Part shown: positions 1 through 10,198 of the stretch, in pieces | Numbering within the stretch: the stretch's first letter is position 1 | How the letters are laid out: every line of letters starts with the position of its first letter | Assembly: GCA_020186115.1 (NCBI GenBank) | Contig: WSYJ01000052.1 | Span: 186,001 to 250,000, forward strand | DNA from: Histomonas meleagridis | Lineage: Eukaryota; Parabasalia; Tritrichomonadida; Dientamoebidae | Direction: 5' to 3' | DNA: 64,000 nt | The notes under the pieces: generated by a model | Databases searched by the model: none | Told to the model about the DNA's origin: nothing | Seen by the model: the letters and a program-made list of their open reading frames with translations, nothing else | Translations under genes and position numbers: made by a program

Positions 1-415
1 AAGAATGAAAGTAACGCACCACTGAACGTTTTAAGTTTAAGGTCTTCATTATCAAATTTATCGAAAATATCAATTGATTTGAGGAAATTTTTCATGAATT
101 TTATAAACAGTCTGACTTGTTGCCACTTTTTAATTTATGATATAAATGTAATCAAGCAAATATAAGTCAAAGCATAATGTTTATTGATAAAATACCATCT
201 CTTAATAAAAAGTAACCAAAGGATTTAAGCATTTCATATTTTTAAAAATAATTAAATTTTAAACAATTAAAAATAATTTTGATTTAAACTATATGTTTAT
301 CCTTTATCATCAAATTTATTATTGTTTGTTACTAGAAAAGCAGAAAATTAAGTAAATGATTTCATTTTATTTTGGATTCTCATCACTGTGACATTTGATA
401 TGAAATTCAATTTGG
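1..415. other. gene-free left edge
   Basis: AT-rich sequence without a convincing reading frame. The last bases form the leader of the Rab3GAP-like gene that starts at 416. No tRNA-like or repeat structure was recognised. Confidence 0.5.
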
Positions 416-2551
416 ATGGAGTTTGAGAGGATACAATTAAACGAAATATGGTCAGATTTCACATTAGCTTCACCTTTAGAAGAAGCATCAACCACAGTTG
501 AAAAAATCTTTAACGAATGGAAAACCCCATCACCCAACATGCGAAAATCACGATTTGGATATCAAGGCCAATATTTTTCACTAGTGTATGTACCATCCGA
601 CTTCGAAACCATTTCTAAGCCACAAGAGCGACTTATTTTTCCCACGAATACCGTTGACATCATTCGATCAATTTTCAAGCAAAATTCCTCATTTGTTTAC
701 ATTTACTCAGGTGATGAAAAGAACAACAAAATCCAAAGTAAGCAAATATCCGTTATTTTATCCATTATTACACCAGCAGCTAATTCCTCTGAATTCCAAA
801 TTCCAGTTTTCATTCAAATCTCCGAATCCAAATACACCACTTTCACTGGGTTTTCACTTATCAATGGCATTCATACATTTTATTCCAGTCGAACTGAGTG
901 GCGAAATTTATCAGAGATATCTGATTTCAATTCTATCACAGAACTCTTTAAGTCAACGTTTCTTTCACCACCAACAGATATTCATTCCAGTGTACGTCTT
1001 CAATTTAAGTTTGACGAATATCCAACAATCAATAAGCCATCGCATTACACCTATTCCAACTATTTTTCGGTCTGTACAAATGATCCAATTCAAGAGTACC
1101 GTATCATCAGTGACATACAGAGTATTAATGATTCGCCATTAGATTCAACCAATTTATGTATTTGTATCAAACGATTTATAGAAACATATCCCGAAGCAAA
1201 TACGCATTTCTTTGTCTCGTTAGCAAAGAAAAGCCTCAAGTATACATCGTGGCATGAAATTATTCAAGATACGGAAACTAATGATGATGAAATCAAATTG
1301 GTAAAAGATTTGTTTGATCCGAATTTGTACCCAAAAACACTTAACAATGAAACTTGCCAAGTTAAAGCGGCACCACCAGATTCACTTTTAAGCAATTTAA
1401 CGAAACTTTTAGGAAATTGCAAATCATTAAAAAACTTCGGAATCATTTGGACCGAGTTTTTAAGGCTAATTCGGTATCATTATGAGCACAAAATGTTAAT
1501 TCCGGGCGTTGATGTGAATGGACCAAATTATAATTATTGTTTAATATATCAAAAATTACAAATGATAAATTACTGTATAAACGAGCCGAACAACAGTAAA
1601 AGTGTTGGAAATGATGAAAATAACAAAGAAGAGAAATATTTGTTAAATGGCGAAAAAATGATTTTCCCTGAATCAAAACCAATTTTCATAAAAACTGAAG
1701 ATCAAATTCTAGAATCGGAATTGTTACTATCTAAGAATGATGACCGTAAAGAACGAGCGTTATTACAAAGTCAACAATTACGGTATGATATGATATCATT
1801 TAAACGATGTAATAAAAATTCGGAATTTTCCGATTTTATATATTGGTATTCGCCCAATGATTTCAACCCAACAACGAAAGAGTTATCTAATCGTATGAAA
1901 GATAATTCGGAAGATAACATATGGTTACAAATTTGGAATTCTGTTACAGTTAATGATAATTTCGATATATTTAATCCAGTTGAACAATCGGAACTTGCGA
2001 TTGACTTCTTGGAATGCATATTACCTGCTGAATTGATAGGGGACTTAATTCCTGTTTTGTTTCATTCCATTTATTTTGATGTTAAAAATTTTGTCAGTTT
2101 AAATATAATCAATTCAAAAATTTCAATGGACGATATTGAAAACATTTTGAAGGAGTTCCATGAAAAAGTCGAAAAGTCACCTAACAATTTGCCACTCGAT
2201 GATTATCTCGGCATTAGTGATGAATTATTTGTTAGAATAGAGAATATAATGTTGAAAATTTATTGCGCTAATTCTTTGTTGAAAAAATTCCCAAATTGTT
2301 ATTATGCAATAAATTGCTTATTAGAAAATGGTGTGTTTTATGTTAATAATGATATGGAAAGAAACGCTTTAAAGAAGTTATTAAACGAATACGATGTGAA
2401 TTGTGACATAAATTCGAAATATTTGGAATTGAAACAATTTGTCATTAATGGTAAAATTAATTATAATGAAATCGATTTATTTAACTGGTTATGTGTCTCA
2501 ATGTTTAATGATAAAACGATAATTTCAAGTGCAATACAAGAAAAGTATTAA
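416..2551 (+). CDS. RAB3GAP1: Rab3 GTPase-activating protein catalytic subunit homologue
   Basis: A 711-residue protein. Its C-terminal third matches the conserved Rab3GAP catalytic-subunit block: a segment with LRYDMISFKR at about residues 450-465, then DFIYWYSPNDF at about 472-482, then WLQIWN at about 502, then a helical stretch containing LPAELIGDLIPVLFHSI. Animal Rab3GAP1 has the corresponding order SDMxxFKAANPG, DFVRWYSPRDY, WVEAWE and LPCVIHAA. That family acts with a non-catalytic partner on Rab3 and Rab18 in membrane traffic, so a cytosolic trafficking role is inferred. The protein is shorter than the roughly 980-residue animal form. The two arginines of the animal RWYSPRDY motif read Y and N here, so catalytic competence is uncertain. 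The start is an ATG; the stop is followed by AATAAA-like sequence. Confidence 0.75.
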   Translation: MEFERIQLNEIWSDFTLASPLEEASTTVEKIFNEWKTPSPNMRKSRFGYQGQYFSLVYVPSDFETISKPQERLIFPTNTVDIIRSIFKQNSSFVYIYSGDEKNNKIQSKQISVILSIITPAANSSEFQIPVFIQISESKYTTFTGFSLINGIHTFYSSRTEWRNLSEISDFNSITELFKSTFLSPPTDIHSSVRLQFKFDEYPTINKPSHYTYSNYFSVCTNDPIQEYRIISDIQSINDSPLDSTNLCICIKRFIETYPEANTHFFVSLAKKSLKYTSWHEIIQDTETNDDEIKLVKDLFDPNLYPKTLNNETCQVKAAPPDSLLSNLTKLLGNCKSLKNFGIIWTEFLRLIRYHYEHKMLIPGVDVNGPNYNYCLIYQKLQMINYCINEPNNSKSVGNDENNKEEKYLLNGEKMIFPESKPIFIKTEDQILESELLLSKNDDRKERALLQSQQLRYDMISFKRCNKNSEFSDFIYWYSPNDFNPTTKELSNRMKDNSEDNIWLQIWNSVTVNDNFDIFNPVEQSELAIDFLECILPAELIGDLIPVLFHSIYFDVKNFVSLNIINSKISMDDIENILKEFHEKVEKSPNNLPLDDYLGISDELFVRIENIMLKIYCANSLLKKFPNCYYAINCLLENGVFYVNNDMERNALKKLLNEYDVNCDINSKYLELKQFVINGKINYNEIDLFNWLCVSMFNDKTIISSAIQEKY

Positions 2552-2678
2552 AATTTTGTAAATTAATAATAAATTAGAATTTGGAAAATTAATAAAAATT
2601 TCTCTAAAAATATTTTTATTTAATATTTTATTAAACTATTAATTAACATATGTTATTGACTTAAAAATACAATAAATA

Positions 2679-3960
2679 TTAAATATTTAATTCATCATCG
2701 CTGATTGATATGTTTATGTTTTTGTGACTCATTATCAATATATAAATTATTGATATTATAACTATAGCAATCACTGCAGGAATACAGACGCCAATTACAG
2801 CAGCAACAGTAAAGTCCATTTCTTCATTTGTTGGCAATGCTTCAACAAAAGTATTCGACTCTGTAAATGTATTTGTTTCTAATAATATATTCGGTTATAT
2901 AAAAGTATTAATAAGTCGAAACGTTTCTGTATGTGCAAATGTATTTGATTTCGTAAATGTTTCCGTACCCTCAAAGATAACCGGCTCCATGAAAGTATGA
3001 AACATATAGAATGTATCCGACTGGGTAAATGTGTTCGAATTCGTAAATGCATTTGTTTTTGTAAGTAATCTGAATTTGTAATTGTATTTGTTTCTGTGAA
3101 AGAATTCGTTTCGATAAATGTGTTCGACTTCGTAAATGTATTTGTTTCTGTAAGAGAATTCGAATGAGTGAATGTTAATGTTGGCATCACTTCGCATTTC
3201 TCTATGGTTTCTTTATGTATTACGAGTACTCCGCCGAAGTTGTCTCTTGCGTATTGATTGTAGACCATTACTGTAATCTTCAAATCATTATCGAACGCAT
3301 TGATTGGAACTTCAGGTGATTCATATTGATAAAAATACATGCACTAAATATTTATTGTTCTAGCAAATGCATAAACATCAATTTTCATTACTGTTTCAGG
3401 AATTATTACTGTTTTTAATGAATAACAGTTAGAGAACGTATGCATTTCAATTGTATTTATTCGTGGGATCTAAATTTTTTCTAATTTTTCACAATGTTCG
3501 AAAGCAGAGATTCCAATTTCATATATATTTTCACTTAATGAAATTGATTTCATTCCCGTACAATATGAAAATCCAAATGCTCCAATTATTTCACAATCAG
3601 AAATTGTAATATTATTTGAACTGCTGGAATTTTTAAATGCTGAATTGTTTATTCTTTTGAGTGATGTGCAAAACTTTATAGATGTCAATTGTGTGCGTCA
3701 TTCAAATGTAGAATCGCAAATAATTTCAACTGAATTAAATCCAACGATTTTTATATTTGTCCAATTTGAAAATGATGAATTAGGAATCTGGAGTGCTGTT
3801 ATATGAATATTTTTTGCATTTGAAGCTTCTCATTCAATGTTAAAATCATTAGAATCAAAAATAGTCAGATTTCCATCTATATATTCATATGATTTTATAA
3901 AATGATTAAAAATTATAGAGGAAAGAATGATAAATATTGTTTTATTTTTTGAGGGAGCTT
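2679..3960 (-). pseudogene. broken BspA-like (LRR_5) surface protein with SNTF-type stalk and C-terminal membrane anchor
   Basis: Read on the minus strand, one frame gives LRR_5/BspA-type text between about 3900 and 3350, for example AFGFSYCTGMKSISL and AFEHCEKLEKI, with the spacing of Cys and Leu typical of these repeats. A stalk of six-residue units (SNTFTx, TNTFTx) follows, then a hydrophobic segment (about AAVIGVCIPAVIAIVIISII) and a short acidic tail ending at 2681-2679. The frame is interrupted by at least five stops: TGA twice upstream of 3690, TAG near 3473 and 3348, and TAA near 2893. There is also one frameshift near 3065. Intact members of the family are type I surface proteins. 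With this many lesions it is a decayed gene rather than a sequencing artefact. Confidence 0.8.
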
Positions 3961-4855
3961 TACTTCCATTATCAGTGAAACAAATGGAATAAATACTTAA
4001 TTCGGAAAAGTAAAGTATATGTAAAATAAATTTTGCATAACTATTTAATTCTTTTTGTATTAAAAATTAGAATAGAATGTGTTAAATATTTTCTTCGTTA
4101 AAAAAACCAATTGTAAATACACTTTAATCTGGATATTATTGATATAGGTGATTTTATATGAAAAAAGTCGATGAAATTATTCTTGATATAGATAACAATG
4201 CAATTTTTTAATGTAGTGCTCAATAAATAATATAAATGGATGTGAAATAAATGAAGAAAAAATAAATTTCGATTCAAATATATTTCAAGTGTGATAAAAA
4301 ATAGTTGAATACTATAGCAGGAATTTGAAAGTGTTGCTTTCGATATGTGAGAGGGCACACTAATATTCATAACTCTGTTCCGAATAGTTTTGAGCGATCT
4401 GTTCACTATGTTGTTTAGTTGAAAATTGGTGCGATGCTTTTGACAAATTCGTTGTACTGTCAATTTTTTGTTATGCCGAAACGGAAATAGTGGCGAAATG
4501 AAAATAAAAAATTAATAATTCTTATGGAAAACTTATAATTATACATTATTAATTCGATATACATCAAAACAAAATTATCAACAGAAAAATATTTCATATT
4601 TTAGTTAAAATTTTTAATACGTATTAAAATATTTTCATTTTTTATAACACACAAATATTGTGTATTCAGTATGAACGAATTCAAATTTGATAAGGCATCT
4701 TAAAGTCATAATTTCCAAATTTGTTTCAATTTGTCGCCATTTCTGCATTTTTTATTTTCGTGAACTCTGAGAAAACAATAAAATAACAAAAGTAAAGAAT
4801 TGTTTATTGAGATAAACTTTTAATCAAGAAAAAAGGAATTAAAAGTATTAATTAT
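3961..4855. other. gene-free stretch
   Basis: AT-rich DNA between the BspA relic and the end of the next gene. A 121-codon open frame at 4098-4463 on the minus strand shows no recognisable domain or repeat and is judged chance. The right end carries AATAAA-like sequence for the gene ending at 4856. Confidence 0.5.
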
Positions 4856-7800
4856 TTATTCATTTTCTAATGATGAATTCCACTTTTGTATATTCTTTTT
4901 ATGAATGTAAAAAATCATTCCGACACTTGAGGAAACCAATACAATAACTATTACTTTCATTACATTAATAGTATTTAATCTAATTTTAGAACTTTTATTT
5001 TTACATTTCATTTTTTCTTTATAAGTTTCTTTATATTTAATGATAATTAAAGAAGAATTTCCTTCATCTGAAATCATAGAAATATCGAATTTTGGGTAAT
5101 CTGTAATACATTTTATATTGTCTAGTGAATAATCAACGACTTTATCATATTCTACTATTTCTCCATGCTGATAAAGATTAATAGGAATTGTAATTGTTCC
5201 ATCCAATTCCATTTTTATATTTTCATATTTATATCCTTCAATTGGCTCTTTAACTTTTAATGCACGAAGGAAATCAGTAGTGTTAACATACCATTTTTTT
5301 CGACTAAAAGGAATAGCTTCGGTATTACCATTTATTGTTGTAATAAAAGAAGAAATTTTAATTCGATTTTTAATTTTTGTTGCTTTTATAATGAGTTGTG
5401 AAGCATTTTCTATAGCTATTGACAACTGAGTAAAATCAAAATCATATCCAAGTAACTGAATATTGTTTTGTAAAGATAAATTTGGTATACAATTTCTTTC
5501 TCCTTCTGTTGTACATTTTCCTACATATTTATAATCTTTTATATCATTATCTTTTATAAAAGTTTCATTATTAACATTAATTATTTGACTTTCATGATTA
5601 CCTTTATGATAATCTTTAGTGTAGATATAATATTTATAAGATTTTGATGTGTTTTTAGAAGAAGCAATACCACCTCTAATGACCCAATCATAATTATTTT
5701 GATATTTAAAATAAGTATTCCAAATTTTTATATCAAAATTAACAGGTTGTATAAAAGCAATGAATGGAGTTCTTTTATCCATTTGAATACAACCTGCATG
5801 TATATATAAATCTGTATAACCAACAGAAGGTATTGTTGAAGAACAAAACGGATTTTTATTATCACTAATAGAAAAAATAGCTATTAATGTAGCATTAAAA
5901 TTTAAATCATCATTATAATATCTTTTAAATGGGATATTAATAGAATATAATTTTTGTGGCCAAATTTTACTATTTCTCATTGAAAATAATGTGTTTCCTT
6001 CCTTTAAAACTATAACATATTCGTCTTCATTAATTAAATTTACACCTTCACTAAGTGGTTTTAATCCATGCATTTTAATAACACAAGCTAAATTAATTTT
6101 ATCTTTAACAGATGGAAATAATTCTCCTAATTCACAAAAGAATCTTAATGTGCCAAAGATTTCTGTTTTCTTCATTGTAAAATAAATTGTAATTTCATAC
6201 CAATTATAAATATTACAACTTATTGAAGAAAAAATCCGTGTAATAATAGCACTTGTATTTTGCGGTAAGTTTGAAATATCCATAATAATTGTTGGAGAAT
6301 GTTTTTCAAATGTAATATCAAAAGAATAAGGAATCATTTTATCTTTAATTAAACCTGAGAAATTATATGAAAAAGATTGAAGCGATATTTTCTTATTGAT
6401 ATACATTCTTGCTTTGAAAGTAATTGGTTTATTTTTGTACTTTATTTCAATTGTAACTACAACATTAATATTTTCATTATTTTTTACTTTGTTTTCTATA
6501 TCAAAAATTGGATTAAAATCATCAAAATTATATCCAGGAAAGATATTTGTAAATGTTTTATTTTGTAATAACATACAATTTGAATTTACATTTTGACAAA
6601 TTGTGCAATCTATTCTCGCAATATCTAATGTAAAATTACCAACTTTGAAATTCTTAATTGAAATTTTATATGAATTTTTCCAAAAATATTCACTTTCATG
6701 TGTATCTTCTATTGTTGAAACTTCATCATCAAATATTTTTAATCCTTTTAATCCTGACGAATAAAACCCTCCTTCAAGATGCGTAATAATTCCATAATAA
6801 TCATTATCAGATATATCTCCTTGATATGCAATATAATTTATATTTAATGGCTTTTTAAATTCTTCTGATAAATTAACTTTAACAGCTTCTGAAATATGAG
6901 TATTAATACAAACGCCTGTTTTTAAGAAGGTTGAACCATCATCTATACAATATTCTTTAATACCATTTGTTAATGGGAAACTTTTATATTCTTTAAGTTT
7001 GTCATTAATGAGTAAATCTTCTTCATATCCTTCATATTTTAATTTACTATTTAAATTTCCATTTTTTATTACAAATAATTGATTTAATGTAATATTATCA
7101 TAATTTGCTAGAGAAACAGGTGGTAATGCAAAAGTTTTTGTTGTAGAAATTCCATATTGTAAAAATTTTAAAAACATAAAAAAAGTTTCTTTTTTAAATG
7201 GTATATGCCTACAATCATAACATAGTTGAATTGAATTTGGTTGAATAACATAAAGAGAATCACCAAATGAATTATAAAATTTCTTATCAATAGTACTTTG
7301 TGGATCGAAAATACAAAAATCATCAGGAGGTTTTGATGAAAAGATATTTATAGGAATTAAAAATTCTTTTTTCCAATTAATTAAACCAAATAAACCTATT
7401 TGACCAATGATTCCAAAATTAATAGTAAGACTTTGATTATATTTACCATAAAGATATGGAAATGTACAAAGAGTTGAATTAAAAGAAAAATCAAATGGAA
7501 CTTCATATCTTGCAAATATACATGCAATTAATTTTCCTTCAGATGATATTTCTTCTGAGCCAATATCAACAGTTGCTTTAATTCCAATATCAATACATGG
7601 TGTAATTTTTAAATGTATATCTTTAATATTTTCTTTGCTAATTATATCTTTTTGTTGCTTCTTTACAATTTCGAATTCAGGATTAGTTTTTGAAATTTCA
7701 ACATCATTATTTTTTGATGAGAATTTGAAATGATATTTTTGGGTTAACTTAACTTTAAAATCATATTTTAATAATTGACGAAGATTACATTCAACATCCA

Positions 7801-8683
7801 TAAAATTTATTTCTACAAACCCACAAATACCAAGGTTAAAAGTAATTCCACACATTATAAATGATGGAACAATATAAATTGGAATTTCACTTGATAAAGT
7901 AAAATTTTTAGGACTTTTATTCGGCAGTAATGTAAATCCTAAACCTGCCATTGCACTTAAATCAAGATCTGCTTCAATATTAAAGCCAAAATCTTCCATT
8001 TTAAAATCAAATGAAGTAAAAAGTTGTGAATATGCTCCAGCTCTAATAGAAAACATTAAAAAGTTTTGTTCAATGGGTCCTAAATCAAATACATTTTCTC
8101 CTGTTTTAGGTTTATTCCAATAATAACGATAATACAAATAAATTTTCGATTTCCCTGTTGTTTTATTTCGAGGTGTAAATCCTATTGTCCAGTCTATATT
8201 TTCATTTGATTCTTTTTCTTCTTTAGTAATATTTTTTTCATCTTTTTTATTTTTATTTAATGAAAATATATGTAGGTTTTTAAATACTTTAAACTTATCA
8301 AGTTTTTTAGTAGAAAACATTTGAATATTACCATCCTCAGCAACTTTTTTAAGTTGATAAATATCTTTTGTATTAGGCTCAACAAATGATTCTGCTTGAA
8401 CATCATTATTAGAGCGAACCTTTAATCGATTAGATATAATTACAATAGTGTTAGTTTCATTATCAAAAGCATAACCTTTAATCCCTTTTGATGTTGGGCT
8501 CATTAAGTTTGTTGTTAGATAAAATTCTATTCCATCTTGTGAATAATAACCCTTTTTATATATTGGCTCACGTTGGCTATTAAGAACTCGTGAATTCATT
8601 TGTTCTTTAGCCTTCCTTACAAGGTTTTGATATTCCTTTGGAATATAATTTAATATATATAACAAATAAAGAAAAATTAACAT
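4856..8683 (-). CDS. large type I surface/membrane protein, unknown family
   Basis: About 1275 residues from the ATG at 8683. An in-frame GTG further upstream is an unlikely start: from 8683 the protein opens with a clean signal peptide (MLIFLYLLYIL), and a TTTCATCATTT initiator-like leader lies directly before it. The body is a long Asn/Lys/Ile-rich ectodomain with many potential N-glycosylation sites, and I recognise no catalytic or repeat domain. Near the C terminus is a single membrane segment (VMKVIVIVLVSSSVGMIFYI) followed by a basic-then-acidic tail (HKKNIQKWNSSLENE). This layout of signal peptide, large ectodomain, one anchor and short tail is typical of trichomonad surface proteins. 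Its function is unknown. An AATAAA overlaps the stop. Confidence 0.75.
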   Translation of the reverse strand: MLIFLYLLYILNYIPKEYQNLVRKAKEQMNSRVLNSQREPIYKKGYYSQDGIEFYLTTNLMSPTSKGIKGYAFDNETNTIVIISNRLKVRSNNDVQAESFVEPNTKDIYQLKKVAEDGNIQMFSTKKLDKFKVFKNLHIFSLNKNKKDEKNITKEEKESNENIDWTIGFTPRNKTTGKSKIYLYYRYYWNKPKTGENVFDLGPIEQNFLMFSIRAGAYSQLFTSFDFKMEDFGFNIEADLDLSAMAGLGFTLLPNKSPKNFTLSSEIPIYIVPSFIMCGITFNLGICGFVEINFMDVECNLRQLLKYDFKVKLTQKYHFKFSSKNNDVEISKTNPEFEIVKKQQKDIISKENIKDIHLKITPCIDIGIKATVDIGSEEISSEGKLIACIFARYEVPFDFSFNSTLCTFPYLYGKYNQSLTINFGIIGQIGLFGLINWKKEFLIPINIFSSKPPDDFCIFDPQSTIDKKFYNSFGDSLYVIQPNSIQLCYDCRHIPFKKETFFMFLKFLQYGISTTKTFALPPVSLANYDNITLNQLFVIKNGNLNSKLKYEGYEEDLLINDKLKEYKSFPLTNGIKEYCIDDGSTFLKTGVCINTHISEAVKVNLSEEFKKPLNINYIAYQGDISDNDYYGIITHLEGGFYSSGLKGLKIFDDEVSTIEDTHESEYFWKNSYKISIKNFKVGNFTLDIARIDCTICQNVNSNCMLLQNKTFTNIFPGYNFDDFNPIFDIENKVKNNENINVVVTIEIKYKNKPITFKARMYINKKISLQSFSYNFSGLIKDKMIPYSFDITFEKHSPTIIMDISNLPQNTSAIITRIFSSISCNIYNWYEITIYFTMKKTEIFGTLRFFCELGELFPSVKDKINLACVIKMHGLKPLSEGVNLINEDEYVIVLKEGNTLFSMRNSKIWPQKLYSINIPFKRYYNDDLNFNATLIAIFSISDNKNPFCSSTIPSVGYTDLYIHAGCIQMDKRTPFIAFIQPVNFDIKIWNTYFKYQNNYDWVIRGGIASSKNTSKSYKYYIYTKDYHKGNHESQIINVNNETFIKDNDIKDYKYVGKCTTEGERNCIPNLSLQNNIQLLGYDFDFTQLSIAIENASQLIIKATKIKNRIKISSFITTINGNTEAIPFSRKKWYVNTTDFLRALKVKEPIEGYKYENIKMELDGTITIPINLYQHGEIVEYDKVVDYSLDNIKCITDYPKFDISMISDEGNSSLIIIKYKETYKEKMKCKNKSSKIRLNTINVMKVIVIVLVSSSVGMIFYIHKKNIQKWNSSLENE

Positions 8684-9671
8684 AATAAATAAATGATGAA
8701 ATTTAGTTGCTAAATAATATTTATAGATTTTTCTGTTGAGTAATTCATTCACATTTTTTGAACCAAAAAAATTTCATTTAAAAGCATAGATATCAATTTC
8801 GGTTCATGAACAAAATCTTTTCTGATTCAAAATATTGGAAAGAACATCAGATTTTTCTATAAAGTTGTGACACGACGTCAATGATTAGATCGATCGTAAA
8901 AATTCTTTTGTAATTTAATGTTTTTCTGAATATTCATGAAATAAATGCTCTTTAAACAATAACAAATAACTTGGGGACACAACATTTGCTCAATTTTGAC
9001 GTGCTGTCTCTCTACTTCATTTTAAACAATAGATATGGATTTCTTGAAAATCATTTCAATATTTATTCATGATATTTTCTATATCATGAATTATGTCAAA
9101 AAAATTCATTAAATAAGCAAAACATTACTAATTTAACATAATAAATAATATATTAATGTTTAAAAAATATAATTAAAAAGATTATCATTATTTTTAAAAA
9201 TACATTCATAATATGTTGAATAAATAATATTATTTTAAATTTTAATTCTTGTCCATAAAAAACAATAATTTTATATAAGAAAAGCATGAAATAATATACA
9301 GGAATCAAAATATGGAAATTTAACTTAAACCAGACACTTACATTGTCACCCAAAATTCCAAAGATATGGCGAACCTACATTCAAAAAAAATGGCAATGCA
9401 TTCATGACTACTAAAAAACTCCATCGTAATTACGAATAAAAGTGACTTTTTTACAATCTGAAGAGATAATGAAAATTAATGTTTCGTATGATTTTTGATG
9501 ACCTTAAATGTTAATGTGACGGTAGAAGTATTATTTTCATTTTTTATGAAACAATTTTTTTAAATCTTTTATTAAAATTAGAATTCACTTTGAAAGCTGG
9601 TTAAGGTGTTTATTGAGAATTAGAGAATTTTCAGTGTTTGTGGGCATGTTTGGAATCATGAATTGGAATAT
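8684..9671. other. gene-free stretch
   Basis: Nearly 1 kb of AT-rich DNA. It holds only a 66-codon open frame at 9153-9353 (minus) of hydrophobic, low-complexity text that looks random. No repeat, tRNA or convincing relic was seen. The left end is the promoter side of the surface-protein gene starting at 8683. Confidence 0.45.
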
Positions 9672-10133
9672 TTATTTGTTTTTTATGAATTCAGGTGGAA
9701 TATAACTTTTGACAAAAGATTTCATTGCTTCTTCGATTTCACCATACATACTAATAAAATCATGTAGATTACCATACCATGGATTACTAATATCATTTCT
9801 AGAAAATTTAACAATTTTGCTCTTGGAATTTTTTGGCTTTTTTGCACTTAAACGACTAAAGACATAGTCTTCAAGAGAAACAATTAGGTCAAATTTGTGA
9901 AAATCATCATCTGTAATTAACTTTGAAACATGAGAAGATATATCAAATCCATGTTGTAGACATACTTTTTGAGCATGTCTATGGGGATGTTGACCCAAAT
10001 CATCTCTAGTTACTGCAGAACTATCAACAAATACGTCATTTGTTACTAAAGTCCTAAGTAAACCTTCGCATGTCGGTGATCTAATGATGTTTCCTAAACA
10101 AACAAACATTACGGATAATTTCTTGTTTTCCAT
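9672..10133 (-). CDS. low-molecular-weight protein tyrosine phosphatase-like protein, catalytic acid replaced
   Basis: 153 residues, the usual length for this family. The P-loop near the N terminus reads VCLGNIIRSP, giving the C-x5-R signature with nucleophile Cys and Arg intact. The residue next to the Arg, a redox-regulatory second Cys in many eukaryotic enzymes (NICRS), is Ile here. Near the C terminus the segment DISNPWYGN aligns with the family DPYYGN loop. The Asp that acts as general acid (Asp129 in the human enzyme) is Asn in this protein. The family dephosphorylates phosphotyrosine in the cytosol. From the sequence this copy should still bind phosphate but may be catalytically weak or a phospho-binding protein. 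The coiled-coil gene is transcribed divergently, 65 bases away. Confidence 0.85.
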   Translation of the reverse strand: MENKKLSVMFVCLGNIIRSPTCEGLLRTLVTNDVFVDSSAVTRDDLGQHPHRHAQKVCLQHGFDISSHVSKLITDDDFHKFDLIVSLEDYVFSRLSAKKPKNSKSKIVKFSRNDISNPWYGNLHDFISMYGEIEEAMKSFVKSYIPPEFIKNK

Positions 10134-10198
10134 TTTGGCTTAAATAAAACCAGATGTGTGCACGTTTATTTGGTACACCCCAAAAAATTCGTTAAAAG

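Noticed and set aside
588-1142. Second long frame inside the Rab3GAP-like gene
   Set aside because: It is an alternate-frame shadow of a gene with recognised conserved blocks.
3690-3840. TGA read as tryptophan (several in-frame TGA codons in BspA and kinase text)
   Set aside because: Intact genes in the window stop at TGA (Rpt3 at 51956-51958 and the glycosidase-like gene), and the broken genes also contain TAA/TAG and frameshifts. They are pseudogenes, not evidence of recoding.
4098-4463. 121-codon minus-strand frame
   Set aside because: Its composition looks random, with no leader box and no similarity to any family. It lies in AT-rich spacer.
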